A stretch of 64,000 bases of DNA from Paguma larvata (GCA_030068075.1 CM057834.1:92397119-92461118); one strand, 5' to 3'; positions 35,708-48,611 are shown, numbered from the stretch's first letter. Notes: a model not told the origin generated them from the sequence alone. Made by a program: numbers and translations.

Positions 35708-36539
35708 TATACCTGTTGGGAGCCGTTTTGGGCTCACAGGTTGAGACCCCTCCATGCGTGGGAAAGGTTGAAGCAAAAGCTCCCGCCAGCCAAACTGGCG
35801 CCTAGTTTTATCTCCTTCTAAATAATCTTTCAGGCCTGGATTTCTTGAATTGCTTTCGTTGGCCTAAGGGACATAATGCTCTTTGGTTTTATGGCACATG
35901 GAAAAGAGGACCTGGTCTTGATGGATAAAATCTGAATGAGAGTAACCTGGCCAGAAGTAACCTCAATGTTGCCTCTTGGGGATAGGTTACACAAATTGAG
36001 GCGTAGGCCCCAAGACTCCTTGAACCAAATTAGATTTTCCCTGCAGGTATCGCTCCCCTCAGCCGCACCATAAAACCTCAAGGCACAACTCCGTATAGCT
36101 TCTCTCAGAATTAACACACTGATGGGAAAGATTGTAAAGAGACTTAGGACCTTCCCCAAGGTTAACCTCGCCCAAAAGTCAGAAGCACTGTTTATCAGCA
36201 GCAAATATTGAGCACCTCCCTGAGGTTAACATTTCACAAATCATTTTGTAATTCTCATCCCCATGCTCCCTTATACCATAAACTTATAGATGACTACATA
36301 GGTCTTGTGACAACAATGTATGTTGTAAAGAATGCCTTGTCACTGATGTAATGTCACTCGCTACCTTTAAAAATAAAGACACTGAGACCAGCAAGGCAGA
36401 GATGCCAGAATTGCCAGGGCTGCCTGCTTGGTCATCAGATTCCATCTCACTCGTGGCTCTCTCACCTCATTTCGCCTAACTGTTCGTCCTTTGTGGACCC
36501 CTAGATTCGCCAGAACAAGGAACGACTCCGGCATATACC
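35708..36539 (+). mobile_element. Solo LTR of a class II (ERVK/IAP-like) endogenous retrovirus
   Basis: An 820-base element (35714-36533) beginning TGTTGGGAGCCG and ending CCGGCA, inside an old L1. The six-base target duplication TATACC flanks it (35708-35713 and 36534-36539); six bases is typical of betaretrovirus-like (class II) elements, and the TGTTGGGAGCCG start resembles IAP-type LTRs. A poly(A) signal AATAAA lies at 36372-36377. No gag, pol or env sequence is near, so it is a recombined solo LTR without coding content. The strand follows the AATAAA signal. Confidence 0.88.
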
Positions 36540-36549
36540 ACAGTTTCTT

Positions 36550-36794
36550 ATTTACTTTTTAATTTTTCTTCTATTTTTGTAATTTTTTTAAATTTATTTT
36601 TGAGAGAGAGAGAGAGCATGAGCAGGGGATGGGCAGGCAGAGAGGGAGACAAAGAATTCCAGTCTCTACAGGGTCAGCACAGAGCCCCATGTGGGGCTCA
36701 AACTCACAAAAACATGAGATCATGACCTGAGCCGAAATCAAGAGTTGGACCCTTAACTGATGGAGCCACACATGGGCCCTGATTTACTTTTTAA
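36550..36794 (-). mobile_element. Carnivore SINE (felid type), minus strand, with target duplication
   Basis: SINE at 36563-36781 (TTTTTGAGAGAGAGAGAGAGC, GAGATCATGACCTGAGCCG, ending CACACATGGGCCC). The 13-base target duplication ATTTACTTTTTAA lies at 36550-36562 and 36782-36794. It landed about 10 bases from the solo LTR. Confidence 0.92.
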
Positions 36795-39700
36795 AGTACA
36801 TTTATATTGTTTCTAACTGGGGGGAATTATGAACAAAACCTCTTGTAAAAATTCAAGTACAGATTTTTGGGGTGAACATACATGAATTCAATTGGGTGAA
36901 AAGAAATCCCACAAAAGGAGTTCTATGGCTACGTTGTTATGATCAGAGTAAGTTTTATCTCATAAGAAACTACCAAACTTTTTAAAAGAGATGGCACCAT
37001 TTGCATTTGCACAAGCAATAATGAGAGTCACAGTTATACTACATGATTGTCAGTGCTGGCTAGTGTCAGCTGTTCTCATTTTAGCGATTCTCAAGGATGG
37101 GTAGCAATATCTCACTGTGGTTTTAAATTGCATTTCTTGAAGACTAATGATGTTGAATATCTTTTGTGCTTTTTGGCCATCTGCGTGCTTTTCGTGGGAT
37201 ATCTGCTCATGTCTTGTGCCCAAATTTCACTGAGTTGTTTATTTTCTCACTGTTAAGATTCGAGAATTTGTTAGATATTCTAGATACAAGTCTTGTAAGA
37301 TGTGTGTTTTGCAAGCACCTTTTCCCACTCCGTGGTTTATCTTTTCAGTCTCATAACAGCGTCTTTCAAGAAGCAGAAGTTTTAATTTTAAAGAAGTAAA
37401 ATTTATCCATTTGTCTCATTATAGATCATGTTTCTAGCGTTCTAAGAAATCTATGCCTAATCCAAGGTCACAAAGATTTTGGACAATATTTGGGTCCCTG
37501 ATCCTTTTTTGGTTAGTTCTTATACATATAGTTGAAGGCCTGGATCCAAGTTCCTTTTTTTTTATTTTGCATTTGGATATCTAGTTGTCTATTATTATTT
37601 GTTGAAAATTATGGTTTTTTTATCCATTAAATATTTTTCGTACCTTTTCCAAAAATAATTGGCCACATAGAGGTGTGTCTATTTTTGGACTCTTCTATTC
37701 CTTTGTTCCTTTCATCTAACACTGTGACTTGAAGTTGGTAGTCTAGGTTGTCCAACTTTGTTCTTTTTTTTCCAAAATTGTTTTACTTGTTCTAGATCCT
37801 ATGTTTTTCTACAAAATTGGAGAATCAGATTAATTCTTACAAAAATTTCTGCTTGGATTTTGGTTGGTTTTGCATTGTATCTACAGATCAGTTTGGAAGA
37901 GAATTAATATTTTTAAAATATTGTCTTTCACTCCATGAACATGGTAAATATTTCTTCATTGAGGTATTAGATTTCTTTCATCAGTGCTTTGTGGTTTTCA
38001 GCATAGAGATCTATCATATATTTTGTTAGATTTGTACCTAATTCTTTCATGTTTTTATGTGCTGTTATAAACAGCAGTGTCTTATAAATTTCAGTTTTCA
38101 ATTTTTATTGCTAACAGATACAATCGATTTTTGTGTATTGACATCATACCTAGTGAACTTGCTAAAATCATTAGTTATAGTAGCTTTCCCGTAGACTAGT
38201 TAGGTTTTCTTTGTAGATAATTATGTCATATGTGTGTAGAGACAGCATTATTTCTTCCTTTCCAATCTGAATGCCTTTATTTCTGTTGCCTGATAAAAGG
38301 CACTGAAAAGGACCTTTAGTATACAGTGTTAATAGAGTGAGGCAAAAGGGCATCTTTGCCTTATTCCCAATCTTGGGAAAAGATTTGATCTTTTACCACT
38401 CAGGATGAATTCAGTTAAAGGTTCTTTTGATGCCATTTATCAGATTGAGGAAGTTCTCTTTTCCTAGTTTTCTGACAGTTTTTATCATGAAGGTGTGTCA
38501 AACTTTGTTAAATACTCTTTCTACTTTTATTGAGAGGATCATATTGTTTTACTTCTTCAGACTGATGATGTTGTGAAATACATTGATTAACTTTTGCATA
38601 ATGAATTAGTCTTGCTTTCCAAGACTAAATCAAACTTGGGCATGAGGTATTATCATTTCTAATATATCTTGATTCAATAACTAAGTTTCAATTAGAAGTT
38701 TTTGTGTCTATCTTAGTGAGGGGTAGTGTTTTATGGTTTTACTTTTTTGTAATATTTTTTCTGATTCTAGCATCAGAGTAATGCTAGTGCCATAAAATGA
38801 GTTGGAAGGTGTTCCCTCCCCCTCTGTTTATGGAAGCAATAGTGTAAAATTGATATTTCTACCTTAATTGTGTGGTAGAATTTATCATTGACATCATGTG
38901 GTCCTAAAACTTTTTTGTTGAAAAAGTTTGAACAATATACTTAATTCTTTATATACATAAAATTATTCAGATATCTATTAAAGTAAGCTGTGGTACTTTG
39001 TGTGTTTTAATGAATTTGTCCATATTATGAGCATTTTGTAACATTTATGAGCATTTGGGGGATTGGTATATCCTTTTAGTTATTCTTTTAATATCTTTAG
39101 GATTTATAGACATATCCTTCTTTTTTTTCTGTTATTGGTAATTTGTATCTTTTCCCTACTTCTGTTGAGATCAGTCTGGCTAGTGGTGTATCAATTCAGT
39201 CTTTACAAAGAACAAGATTTATATTTCATTGATTTTTTTTCTATTTGTCTTTTTCAATTTTATTTATTTGTACTTTTATCTTTATTTTGTCCTTCTTTTT
39301 GGTTATTTGGGTTCAATTTGTTCTTCCTGTTGTTATTTCTTTTGCCGGAAATTCAAATTACTCAATTGGGACTCTTCTGGTCTCTCATGTGAGCATATAA
39401 TCCTCCAAATCTGTCTCAGAACCACTTCAGCTCTGTCACAAATTTTGACTTTTTTTCATTTTCATGCAATTAAAATGCTTTTTTAAATCTCCCATGGGAC
39501 CTCCTTTGTGATGTATGGATTATGTAGAATTGAGTTGCTTAATTTTCTAATTTTGGAAATTTTTACATATATCTTTGTTATTGATTTCCCCTTTATTTTC
39601 ATTTTATCTAAGAACATACTTTGTATTTTTTCATTTTTAAAAGTATTTTGAGAGTATTTATGGCTCAGGATTTTGTCTATTTTGGTGAATATTTTGAATG

Positions 39701-40607
39701 TCTTGAAAGAATGTGTATTTTGCTGGTGTTTGGTAGAATGTTTTATAAATGTCAATTAGATCAAGTCATTTGGTAGTGTTGGCCAAGTCTTCTATATCCT
39801 TACAGTTTTCTGTATACTTGCTCTGTTGATTACTGAGTTATTTGGAATCTTCAACTAAAATTGCACCCTTATCTATTTTCCTTCTCAGTTTAATCAGTTT
39901 TTGCCTCATCACTTTTGACATCCTCTGGTTAGTGTGTATACACTTAGGATTGTTATGACTTGACGAATTGACCCTTTTCTATCATGCAGTGTCCCTCTTT
40001 ATCCCTGTTAATATTTTTTGTTCTTACATTTATTTTATCTGATATTAATGTAGCTATTCCAACTCTCTTTTGGTTAGTGTTCTCATGGTATATCCTTTTA
40101 TCCTTTTACTATTAACATATCTATGTCTTTATAGTTAAAGTGGTTTTCCTTTATAGAGACTATAATTAGGTTTTATCTAATCTCATAATCTCAATCTTCT
40201 AATTAATCTACTGAGATAGACTACTTGCATTTATGTAATTATTGCTATGTTTTGATTAAAATCTATCATCTCTGTAGTTTTCTCTTTTTCTATATACTGT
40301 TTTTTCATTTTTTCTCTTTCTCACATGATTTTTGATCAATTCTATATTTTTATTGCTTTCATCATTACTTTAGCCTAGTTTTATACCAATTAAAATTTTA
40401 ATGGTCACTCCAGAGTTTACATTATGCATTTTTAAAAATCAATCTTAAATAGCATAATATCTCTTCATATGAAGTATAAGAACCTTCAAACAGCATACTA
40501 CCATATTCTCTCTCCCATTTTTATGCTATTATTGTCATATATATATTACATAAGGTATAAACACTGAATATGTTGCTATTATGTTTTGTATTAATTATCT
40601 TACGATG

Positions 40608-40856
40608 TGTTAAGTTTTTTTTGTTTTTTTTTTAACTTTTTTATTTTAGTTTTTTGAGAGACATAGAGACAGAGCGTGAGCAGGGGAAGGGCAGAGAGAG
40701 AGGGAGACACAGAATCAGAAGCAGGCTCCAGGCTCTGATGAGCCATCAGCACAGAGCCCGATGTGGGGCTCGAACTCACAGACAGTGAAATCATGACCCG
40801 AGCTGAAGTTGGCCACTCAACCGACTGAGCCACCCAGGCGCCCCTGTTAAGTTTTT
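40608..40856 (-). mobile_element. Carnivore SINE (felid type), minus strand, with target duplication
   Basis: SINE at 40620-40844 ending GAGCCACCCAGGCGCCCC. The 12-base target duplication TGTTAAGTTTTT lies at 40608-40619 and 40845-40856. Close to consensus, so rather young. Confidence 0.93.
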
Positions 40857-40894
40857 AAAATAAATTTTTAATCCTCAATTTTACCATTTCCCTG

Positions 40895-41045
40895 ATGCAC
40901 CTTCCCCCTTCCTCCCCCTTCTCCCCATTTTCCCCCTTTTCCTGCCTCTTCTCCACTTCTCCTCTCTTCTCCTCCATTTCTCCTGTTCCTCCTCCTCCTC
41001 CTTCTCCTCCTCCTCCTCCTCCTTCTCCTCATTTGTTTCCTTCTT
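40895..41045 (+). repeat. Polypyrimidine tract with (CCT)n
   Basis: About 150 bases of nearly pure C and T: CCCCTT units, then repeated CCTCCT at 40986-41035. A frame that reads as proline/serine-rich here is an artefact of the repeat. Confidence 0.9.
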
Positions 41046-41565
41046 CTTCATTGTATAGATCTAGTTTTCAATGTGGCATTCATGTATCTTTTGCCTGAAG
41101 AACTTCCACTAATACTTCCTGTAGTCTATGTTACCTGGCCGTGAATTCATTTTATTTTCATTTATCTGGGAATGTCTTTATTTTTCTTTCATTTGCAAAA
41201 GGTATTTTGCCCTGTATACAGAATTCTCAGTTGACAGTCCTCCCTCATCCATCTAGGACTTTAAGTGTCACTCCATTAATTGTGGCTAGCATTGTTTTTG
41301 ACAAGAAATCTACTCTGACTTGGATCTTTATTTTCTCTGTATTTGGTGTGTCTTTTTTTCTAGGTTGCCTTCAAGTTTTTCATTTCATTTTTTGTTTCTT
41401 TGGCAATTTGAATATGACACTTGGGTTGTTTTCGGTCATCCTTTCTGGTTGAGCTTCTTGGATTTGTGCTCTGATTTCTTTCATCATTTTTCTCAGCCTT
41501 TATCACTTTAAATATTTCTTCTACTCCTAGGTCTCAGGATTTTTTCTGAGACATTTTATTTTTTG

Positions 41566-41838
41566 AAGATTTTATTTGGGGCACCTGGGTGGCTCAGTCG
41601 GTTAAGTGTCCGACTTCAGCCCTGGTCATGATCTCACAGTCTGTGAGTTCAAGCCCCGCGTCGGGCTCTGTGCTGACAGCTCAGAGTCTGAAGCCTATTT
41701 CTGTGTCTCCCTCTCTCTCTGCCCCTCTCCCACTCATGCTTTATCTCTCCTGCTCTCAAAAATAAACCTAAAAAATAATTTAAAAAAGTAATTAAAAAAA
41801 TAAATAAAAATTAAAAAAATAAAAACAAGATTTTATTT
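41566..41838 (+). mobile_element. Carnivore SINE (felid type) with target duplication
   Basis: SINE at 41578-41826, GGGGCACCTGGGTGGCTCAG head, near-consensus body and a long A/T-rich tail. The perfect 12-base target duplication AAGATTTTATTT lies at 41566-41577 and 41827-41838. It hit the 3' end of the younger L1 that follows. Confidence 0.94.
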
Positions 41839-42820
41839 AAATTCTAGTTACCATACAGTGTAATATTAGTTTCAGGTATACAATATGGTGATTCAAAACT
41901 TCCATACAACACCCAGTGCTCATCACAAGAGTGCCCTCTTTAATACCCATCACCTATTAACCCATCCCCCACGCACCTCCCTCCAGCAACCCTCAGTTTG
42001 TTCTCTATAGTTAAGAGTTCCTTCCCCCATGTTCATCTGCTTTGTTTCTTAAGTACCAAATATGACTGAAATCATATGGTATTTGTCTTTCTCTAACTGG
42101 CTTATTTGGCTTACCATAATACACTCTTAGCTCTATCCATGTCGCTGTAAATGGCAAGTTTTCATTCTTTTTTGTGGCTGAGTAATCTCTCTCTCCCTCT
42201 TTATATATATACATATAAAGAAGATGTGTACACACATACATATGTATATATGTCACATCTTTTTTATCCATTTTATCCATTCATCAATCAATGGACATTT
42301 GGGCTCTTTCCATAATTTGGCTATTATTGATAATGCTGCTATAAGCATCTGGTGCATGTACCCCTTTGAATCAGTATTTTTATATCCTTTGGGTAAATAC
42401 CTCGTAGTACAGCCTCTGTACAGTTTTCCAGAGTGGCTGTACGATTTGCATTCCCACCAACAGTATGAGAGGGTTCCTCTTTCTCTGCATCCTTGCCAAC
42501 ATCTGCTGCTTCCTGTGTTATTTTTAGCCATTCTGACAGGTATGAAGTGATATCTCATTGTACTTTTGATTTTATTTCCTTGATGATGAATGATCACATC
42601 TTTCCATGTGTCTATTGGCCATCTGTATGTCTTCTTTGAAAAAATGTCTGTTCATATCTCCTGCCCATATTTAAGTTGGATTATTCACTTTTGGGGTGTT
42701 GAGTTTTGTAAGTTCTTTATATATTTTAGATACTAACCCTTTATCCGATATGTCATTTGCAAATATCTCCTCTCATTCCAGAGGTTGCCTTTTAGTTTTG
42801 TTGATTGTTTTCTTCTCTGC

Positions 42821-43036
42821 GCGGAAGCTTCTTTTTAAAAAGTTCATTCATTCATTCATTTATTTGAAAGACAGGGAGAATGAGTAGGGGAGAGGCAGAG
42901 AAAGAGGGAGAGAATCCTAAGCAGCATGGAATCTGACATAGGGCTTGGTCCCACAGACTCTGAGATGACATGAGATGAAATCAAGAGTCAGGCACTTAAC
43001 TGACTGAGCAACCCAAGTGCCCCAGTGCGGAAGCTT
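42821..43036 (-). mobile_element. Carnivore SINE, minus strand, with target duplication
   Basis: SINE at 42831-43026 with (ATTC)n-like tail complement at 42843-42862 and end GAGCAACCCAAGTGCCCC. The target duplication GCGGAAGCTT lies at 42821-42830 and 43027-43036; the L1 ORF2 text resumes exactly after it. Confidence 0.92.
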
Positions 43037-44380
43037 TTTATTTTGATGTAGTTCCAATAGTTTATTTTTGTTTTTGCTTCCCTTACCTTCAGAGACATAT
43101 CTAGAAAGAAGTTGCTACATCTGTTTTAAAGAGGTTACTAATGGTGTTCTCCTCTAGGATTTTTATGGTTTCAAGTCTCACATTTAGGTCTTTAATCCAC
43201 TTTAAATTTATTTTTGAATATGGTATAATAAAGTGGTCTAGTTTCATTCTGTTGCATGTGGCTGTCCAGTTTTCCCAACACCATTTGTTGAAGAGACTGT
43301 CTTTTTCCCATTGGATACTCTTTCCTGCTTTGTCAAAGGTTAATTGACCATATAGTTGTGGGTTCATTTCTGGTTTTCTATTCTGTTCCATTGATTTATA
43401 TGTCTCTGTTGGTGCTGGTACCATACTGTTTTGATTACTACAGCTTTGTTATATAACCTGAAGTCTGGAATTGTGATGCCTTCAACTTAGTTTTTGTTTT
43501 TCAAGATTGCCTTGGCTATTTGGGTTCTTTTGTGGTTCCATACAAATTTTAGGATTGTTTGTTCTATCTCTGTGAAAAATGCTGGTGATATTTTGATATC
43601 TATTTATTATATGTGTAGATTGTTTTAAGTAGTATAGACATTTTAACAATATTTGTTCTTCCAATCCATGAACATGAGATGTTTTTACATTTCTTTGTGT
43701 CATCTTCAATTTCTTTCATCAGCATTTTGTAGTTTCTAGAGTACAGGTTTTTCACCTTTTGGTTAACTTTATTCCTAAGTATCTTATTCTTTTTGGCGCA
43801 ATTGTAAATGAGCTTGTTTTCTTAATTTCTCTTTCTGCTGCTTCATTATTGGTGTATAGAAATACAACAGATTTCTGTAGTTTGATTTGTATCCTGCAAC
43901 TTTACTGAATTCATTTGTGTTCTAGCAATTCTTTGGTGTGACATTTTAATTCCATGTATATTAGCTTGTTTGATATCCCATGCTCTCTTCTCTTTGTGTC
44001 ATAATCATTATTTTTTTCTCTTTGTGCTTCAGTTTTGTTAATTTCTATCAACTTTATCCTCACTGATTTTTTTTCTCAGTTCTGTTGAGTTTACCCATAA
44101 GCAGTCTTCATCTTTGTTATTGTATTCTTCAGTCTAGTATTTCCATATGATTTTTCCATACACTTTTTAATTATCTGCTGAAAGTCCTCATGCACTTATG
44201 ACACTGTCTATCTTTTCTATTATATCCTTTAACCTTTTAATGAGAGTTATTTTAAAGCTCTGTGTGATAGTTCCTACATGCAGATCATATTTAATTCTGG
44301 TTCCGTGAATTTCTTGGTCCAGTTTATGCATATTTTTTCTTGATTTTTCTCTGATCTTTAATTTTGGTTAAATTCAGACG

Positions 44381-44405
44381 TGTGTGTGTGTGTGTGTGTG
44401 TGTGA
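44381..44405 (+). repeat. (TG)n microsatellite
   Basis: About twelve GT units near the old L1 end. Absent from the homologous place in unit I (about 13345-13360). Confidence 0.9.
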
Positions 44406-45279
44406 GTGCGTGTGTAGGATAACAGGCTATGAGATAAATAGTATTATGCTTTGCAGTGGGCACATCTCTTCTGTTTACCTTATGAGGTAGTGTGTATTGG
44501 GTGTGGGAATCAGTGCAGCCAGGATTACATTGAGTTTGAGTTTTATGTTGCTATGGTTATCCTCAGTGTACCAACAACTTCAATTTTCTCTATCATGACG
44601 TATGCTTAGTGTGGGATATTCAGTGGTTGGAGGGCTTTTCTTAGTGTCACCCATCCTGATTTCTGGTCTCTTCCTTTTAGATTATATCTGAAGAGTGTGT
44701 GTCTCCACCTTGCTGCCCCCACCTCATGGTAACAGCTTTAACTTGTTCCTTAATTCCTGCTGGCCTGGTGATGAAGGGCGAGGTTTTATTCCCTTTGTCC
44801 TCGTTCTTTCTCAGTCTCAAGCACATCCTTTATCTCTGCGTTTCAGACTTTCTTAATGATCCTGCCCCTTCTGCAGTCCTGGGAGATGGTTCATGGACTG
44901 ATCCAGAATGTTTTTTTTGTTGTTTTGTTTTTTGTTTCATTTGTTTTTTTCTGTTCCCCTTTCCGTCAGTAATGAGTCTTTCTTCATCTGTCTCTGAGGA
45001 AACCAGGGTTTGGTGTCCTCCCCTGTGGCTTTAGGCTTTTGCTCCATAATGGAGATGATTTGGTGATTGGAGAGTTCCTTAGCTTACTGTGGCATATGTT
45101 GCTGCCTCCACCTAGACCTGCACTATGAAGGGGACTTTCTCTGGTTTTCTGCCGTCTTCAAATGTTCTTATGAGGCTTGGTCTAAGTATGTGGAGAAAAT
45201 ATTTATGAATGCTTCTTTTTTTTTCTGACTCATAGCCATTGTATATTCATATTACTCCCACATTCGGTCTTTAGCAATT
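44406..45279. other. Non-coding, homologous to 13360-14240
   Basis: No supported gene. The 111-codon frame at 44699-45034 has no counterpart frame in unit I despite alignable DNA, which argues against coding. It may be the far 5' part of the ancient L1. Confidence 0.5.
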
Positions 45280-45546
45280 TGATAAATCAGGTCTTTTTAA
45301 AAAAATTTTTTTTAATGTTTATTTATTTTTGAGAGAGAGAGAGAGAGAGAGGCAGACAGAGCATGAGCAGGGGAGGGGCACAGACAGAGAGGGAGACACA
45401 GAATCTGAAACAGGCTGCAGGCTCTGAGCTGTCAACACAGAGCCCGCCACGGGGCTTGAACTCGGGAATGGTGAGATCATGACCTGAGCCGAAGTCGGAC
45501 GCTCAACCGACTGAGCCACCCAGGCGCCCCTGATAAATCAGTTCTT
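45280..45546 (-). mobile_element. Carnivore SINE (felid type), minus strand, with target duplication
   Basis: SINE at 45297-45530: TTTTAATGTTTATTTATTTTTGAG, (GA)n, ending GAGCCACCCAGGCGCCCC. The target duplication TGATAAATCAG plus KTCTT lies at 45280-45295 and 45531-45546 with one mismatch. Close to consensus. Confidence 0.92.
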
Positions 45547-48500
45547 ACAGGCTTACACGGTGCCCCACATTCCTCACATATTCTGGCCCAGGTAAGGTAG
45601 AGCCCATGTCCCAGGTCTTTCTGGATGCAACTATCATTCCTGAGATTTCATTTTATTTTATTTTCCTGCAACCTCTGCTTTCTGATAATTTTAAGAATAA
45701 TTATGATTTTGTAGATTATCTGATCTTTTCATGTTTAAGTTGGAGGTAATGTTCATTCAAGCTTTCTACAACCTAAATGGGATCTAGAATGGGCTAAATT
45801 ACTCTTTAAAGTCTGTTTTCACAAAGTAGAATAGGGAAATAGGTGCTAATTTTCAACTTAGTATAACAATGAAAAAAAAAATCTGTTTAGGCCAAGCAAT
45901 TTTAAGTCAACAAACCACTTATCTGGAAGTAGCATATTCAAATTATATGCAATGTTTGGAGTAAATATTTATGTTCTTTTTGCAAACCAAACATACATGT
46001 TGATACCACATATTATTGTGTTTGGAAACTATTCCAATTCCTAGGCCAACACCAATGAGATGACCTTGGTCAGAAGAGAGCATTTTCTGTTTGGGGAACA
46101 GCAAGAATTGTAGGATGGCTGGGGACTCACAGGGGAGGCAAGTGGCAAAAACTGAGATTGTGGCTTACTTTGAATTTCTTCTCTCACAGTTAGTTGATAT
46201 ATGGCATTAGAGTCATTGGAGAATTTAGATCAAATGTTTGTGAAGTAAGTAATGGTAGAATAAAGTGTTGTAATGAAAGATAAATGTGACACTGATTTAC
46301 AGAATTAATTGTTCTAGGAGTTCTCAAATGCATGAGAAAAGCCAGAAAGGCTGATTAAAACACTGTCTGTAACATATCTGATTCAGTAAGTTTGGGTAGA
46401 ATGAAGCTTATCGTGCATTGAAAAGAAGTGAATTACTTAGCACTTTGGTACAAAAGCTAAAATAATTGCAATCAGCAACATTAACAATGGAAAGGAAGGA
46501 TCCATGCCACAAATGTTTGGAGTAAGATTTGGCATAACTTGCTGAGTGATGGAGGTCGAAGGACAAGGAAGATCCTCCAGATTTGGAGCGGGAGTGACTG
46601 AGAGTGCTGTGGGGTCCTTATCGAAGTTTGGAGTTTGGGAGTTACTCTTTGTTGTCTGCAGATGAGTGGAGAAAAACAGCAGTGATATGAACATCTGGAT
46701 ACTGTGACTACACCTCTCTCAGCCATGAAAATTTTCCAACTTTCCTCAGAGAAAATATCCAGCCAATTCCGTCAATCTATGGGAGTTCAGAAATTCAGGT
46801 GAGGAAGGAGAAGCATCTCTACTTCCCCTTTCTATTGCTTGGATTATCACAGAAACATTGTCAAAGTCACTGGTGCTGTGGTGTCAGACGTTAGAGTAAC
46901 ATGGCAGAATGAATGGACAAGCAGGATGACACATTGATGAGAAGAGAAGATGTGGGAGATAATTACTGGACATTAGGGGAATAGATGGGGTTGCACGTAG
47001 ATGCTGAGGGGATGCATAAGTGATTGCCTGAGGAGATAAGCAGATGGCTGAGTGAGCATCGAGATGGTTATGGACAGTGGGTAAGTGCATGGATATGTAA
47101 ATGGTGGTACTGAGAGTGACTGGGTATTTGACTGGGGATGAAGGGACAGATGATTCACTTATAGGGAGCACAATGCCTGAAGAATATATCAGAGATGTGA
47201 TGGGACTGCATTCTGTGGATTTTACATTTAATCTATTCATAAAAATTAAAGATTTGGAATGGTATAGAAAACTATGACTTCTGTACTTCCATGTTGAGAA
47301 TTTCCATGACCTTTTTCCTCCCATTGTTACCCCCCTGTAAAGCTTAATATTTTCTACATCCCCTTTAAGGGATCTTATTTAGAGTCTTAACTCTTTGTAT
47401 GTGATGTTAGTATTCTTAAAACTTGAATGGTACCATGAGAGAATAGTACTCATGAGTACATGAGAGTACCAGGGTGTGCCTCCACCCCCGCAGAGCTCGC
47501 AGCAGGCCCAGTGGGCTCTGCACATGTCTGGAATGAGGGCAGTGGTTCTGTGTTCAGAAGGAGAGATGATGGTATCCCGAAGCCAAAGGGGATAACTGTT
47601 TTTTTATTCACCAGGTTACAGACCTAGTCACTGCTCAGTAGAGTAGGGGCATGAGTACTAATTGTCAAATTTGGGCTACAGGAGAATATTCTAAAGCCCC
47701 AGAAAGCTAGGATCTCTGGCTTTTACAAATGACCCTAGGCTTCAGGGAGTTGTTCTGGTTGATGAGGATGGGGAAGAACAGGCTTCGCGGGGAGAAGGGC
47801 AGCATGGAGGCCCTGCCGTTGAGGACTGGGACTAGTGTCAGCCATGGATGCTTTAATGCATAAAGCTCCTGAGAGGAGTTTATCAGCCCCACCTTGCTAG
47901 TCCAGTCACTGCTGTGTCTCATTAGGTTTGTGTTGGAGCCAATTGAAGAGCACCTGTAAACTCTCTAGTAGCTATTTCCCTCACAATCTAAACTAGTCCC
48001 AGGTGAGTTCTTAGCCTGGAGCCCAAGGGGTCTGGGACTCTTCATCTCTCTGGTCCATGACATTGCCTTGAGTTTAGAAACCAACATAAACTTAGACTAA
48101 AGTGGACATGTCTATGTGTCAGGCACTAATCAATGCTTGAGAGCTCTAATGGAGGCACCATTAGAGGGTGAATGCCCACAGAGATGTCTAGAGGGGCAGA
48201 AATAGAACAGATCTGACTTGTTAGGGTCTTTGGATCAGGGATGTGACCCATGGATGCTCCAATCATCTCATCCTGAATAGTAGGAGAAGTGTAGTAAAGT
48301 GGTTCTGGCTTCCTGGTGCTGGGGGCTCAGGTACATTTCCATTCCAAGGGTCCTTGATTCTGCAGGTACATACTGACAGAGAGAAAGACAAAGAATGTAA
48401 TGGCAGAGAATGGGAGGAAGCAACTGATTAATAATTCAAAAGTGGAGTTCCTATGGATGAATTCTGCATCTTTTTGGGGAAAGACACTTAGGAAACAAGC

Positions 48501-48611
48501 CCACATATATGAAATGATTAGTTAAGATTTGATATTCTTGAACATGTAGTAGGAGTATATAATACAACATTTCCAGGTAAGATAAATTGTCAATTGCTTT
48601 AAAATTTTCTC
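45547..48611. other. Non-coding junction zone between units II and III
   Basis: No gene. 45547-47252 aligns with 14660-16313 and 47253-48550 with 16314-17880. The 146-codon minus frame at 46884-47324 sits on DNA that is frame-broken in unit I and is not called. Confidence 0.55.

Larger units (their letters stand above)
41555..43955 (-). mobile_element. Younger carnivore LINE-1, 5'-truncated, minus strand
   Basis: On + it begins with the 3' end complement (TTTTATTTAAATTCTAGTTACC, the typical CACCCAGTGCTCATCACAAG block), then ORF2 complement. The C-terminal protein at 42253-42597 has CWWECKS, CW and EPKCPLIDEWIKW; a second segment at 43101-43424 has [21 protein letters not shown]. Frames have several breaks. 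SINEs are nested at 41578 and 42831. It is inserted into the older L1. Confidence 0.85.
35341..44370 (-). mobile_element. Ancient LINE-1 on minus strand with nested insertions
   Basis: On + it runs from 3' UTR complement (35341-35713, 36540-36562) through ORF2 complement (about 36800-40600) to the L1 5' region (41090-41555, with GGTTGAGCTTCTTGGATTTGTG). It then resumes at about 43960 after a younger L1 (AGTTTTGTTAATTTCTATCAAC, CCTTTTAATGAGAGTTATTTTAAAG). Nested are a solo LTR (35714-36533), SINEs at 36563, 40620 and 41578, and the younger L1 (41555-43955). Frames are broken throughout. Unit I keeps only the part homologous to 44060 onward, so unit I has lost the rest or never carried it. The extent beyond 44370 is unclear. 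Confidence 0.75.
16314..47252 (+). repeat. Tandem duplication unit II (contains OR copy 2)
   Basis: Unit of about 30.9 kb with the same order as unit I: upstream module, receptor, downstream flank, then the L1-derived/13030-16313-like block at 44060-47252. Its extra length comes mainly from the L1-rich block at about 30500-44000 and the insertions at 28122-30049. Confidence 0.75.

Noticed and set aside
41578..41650. tRNA-like A and B box segments in many places
   Set aside because: They are the tRNA-derived heads of SINEs, not tRNA genes; the cloverleaf is degenerate and A-tailed bodies follow.
42253..43424. Minus-strand frames of about 107-114 codons
   Set aside because: Broken L1 ORF2 pieces of the younger L1, interrupted by a SINE.
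44699..45034. 111-codon plus-strand frame
   Set aside because: Not maintained in the homologous stretch 13623-13950; ends in a T-rich low-complexity part.
46884..47324. 146-codon minus-strand frame
   Set aside because: The homologous DNA at 15950-16313 does not keep the frame and no domain is recognisable.
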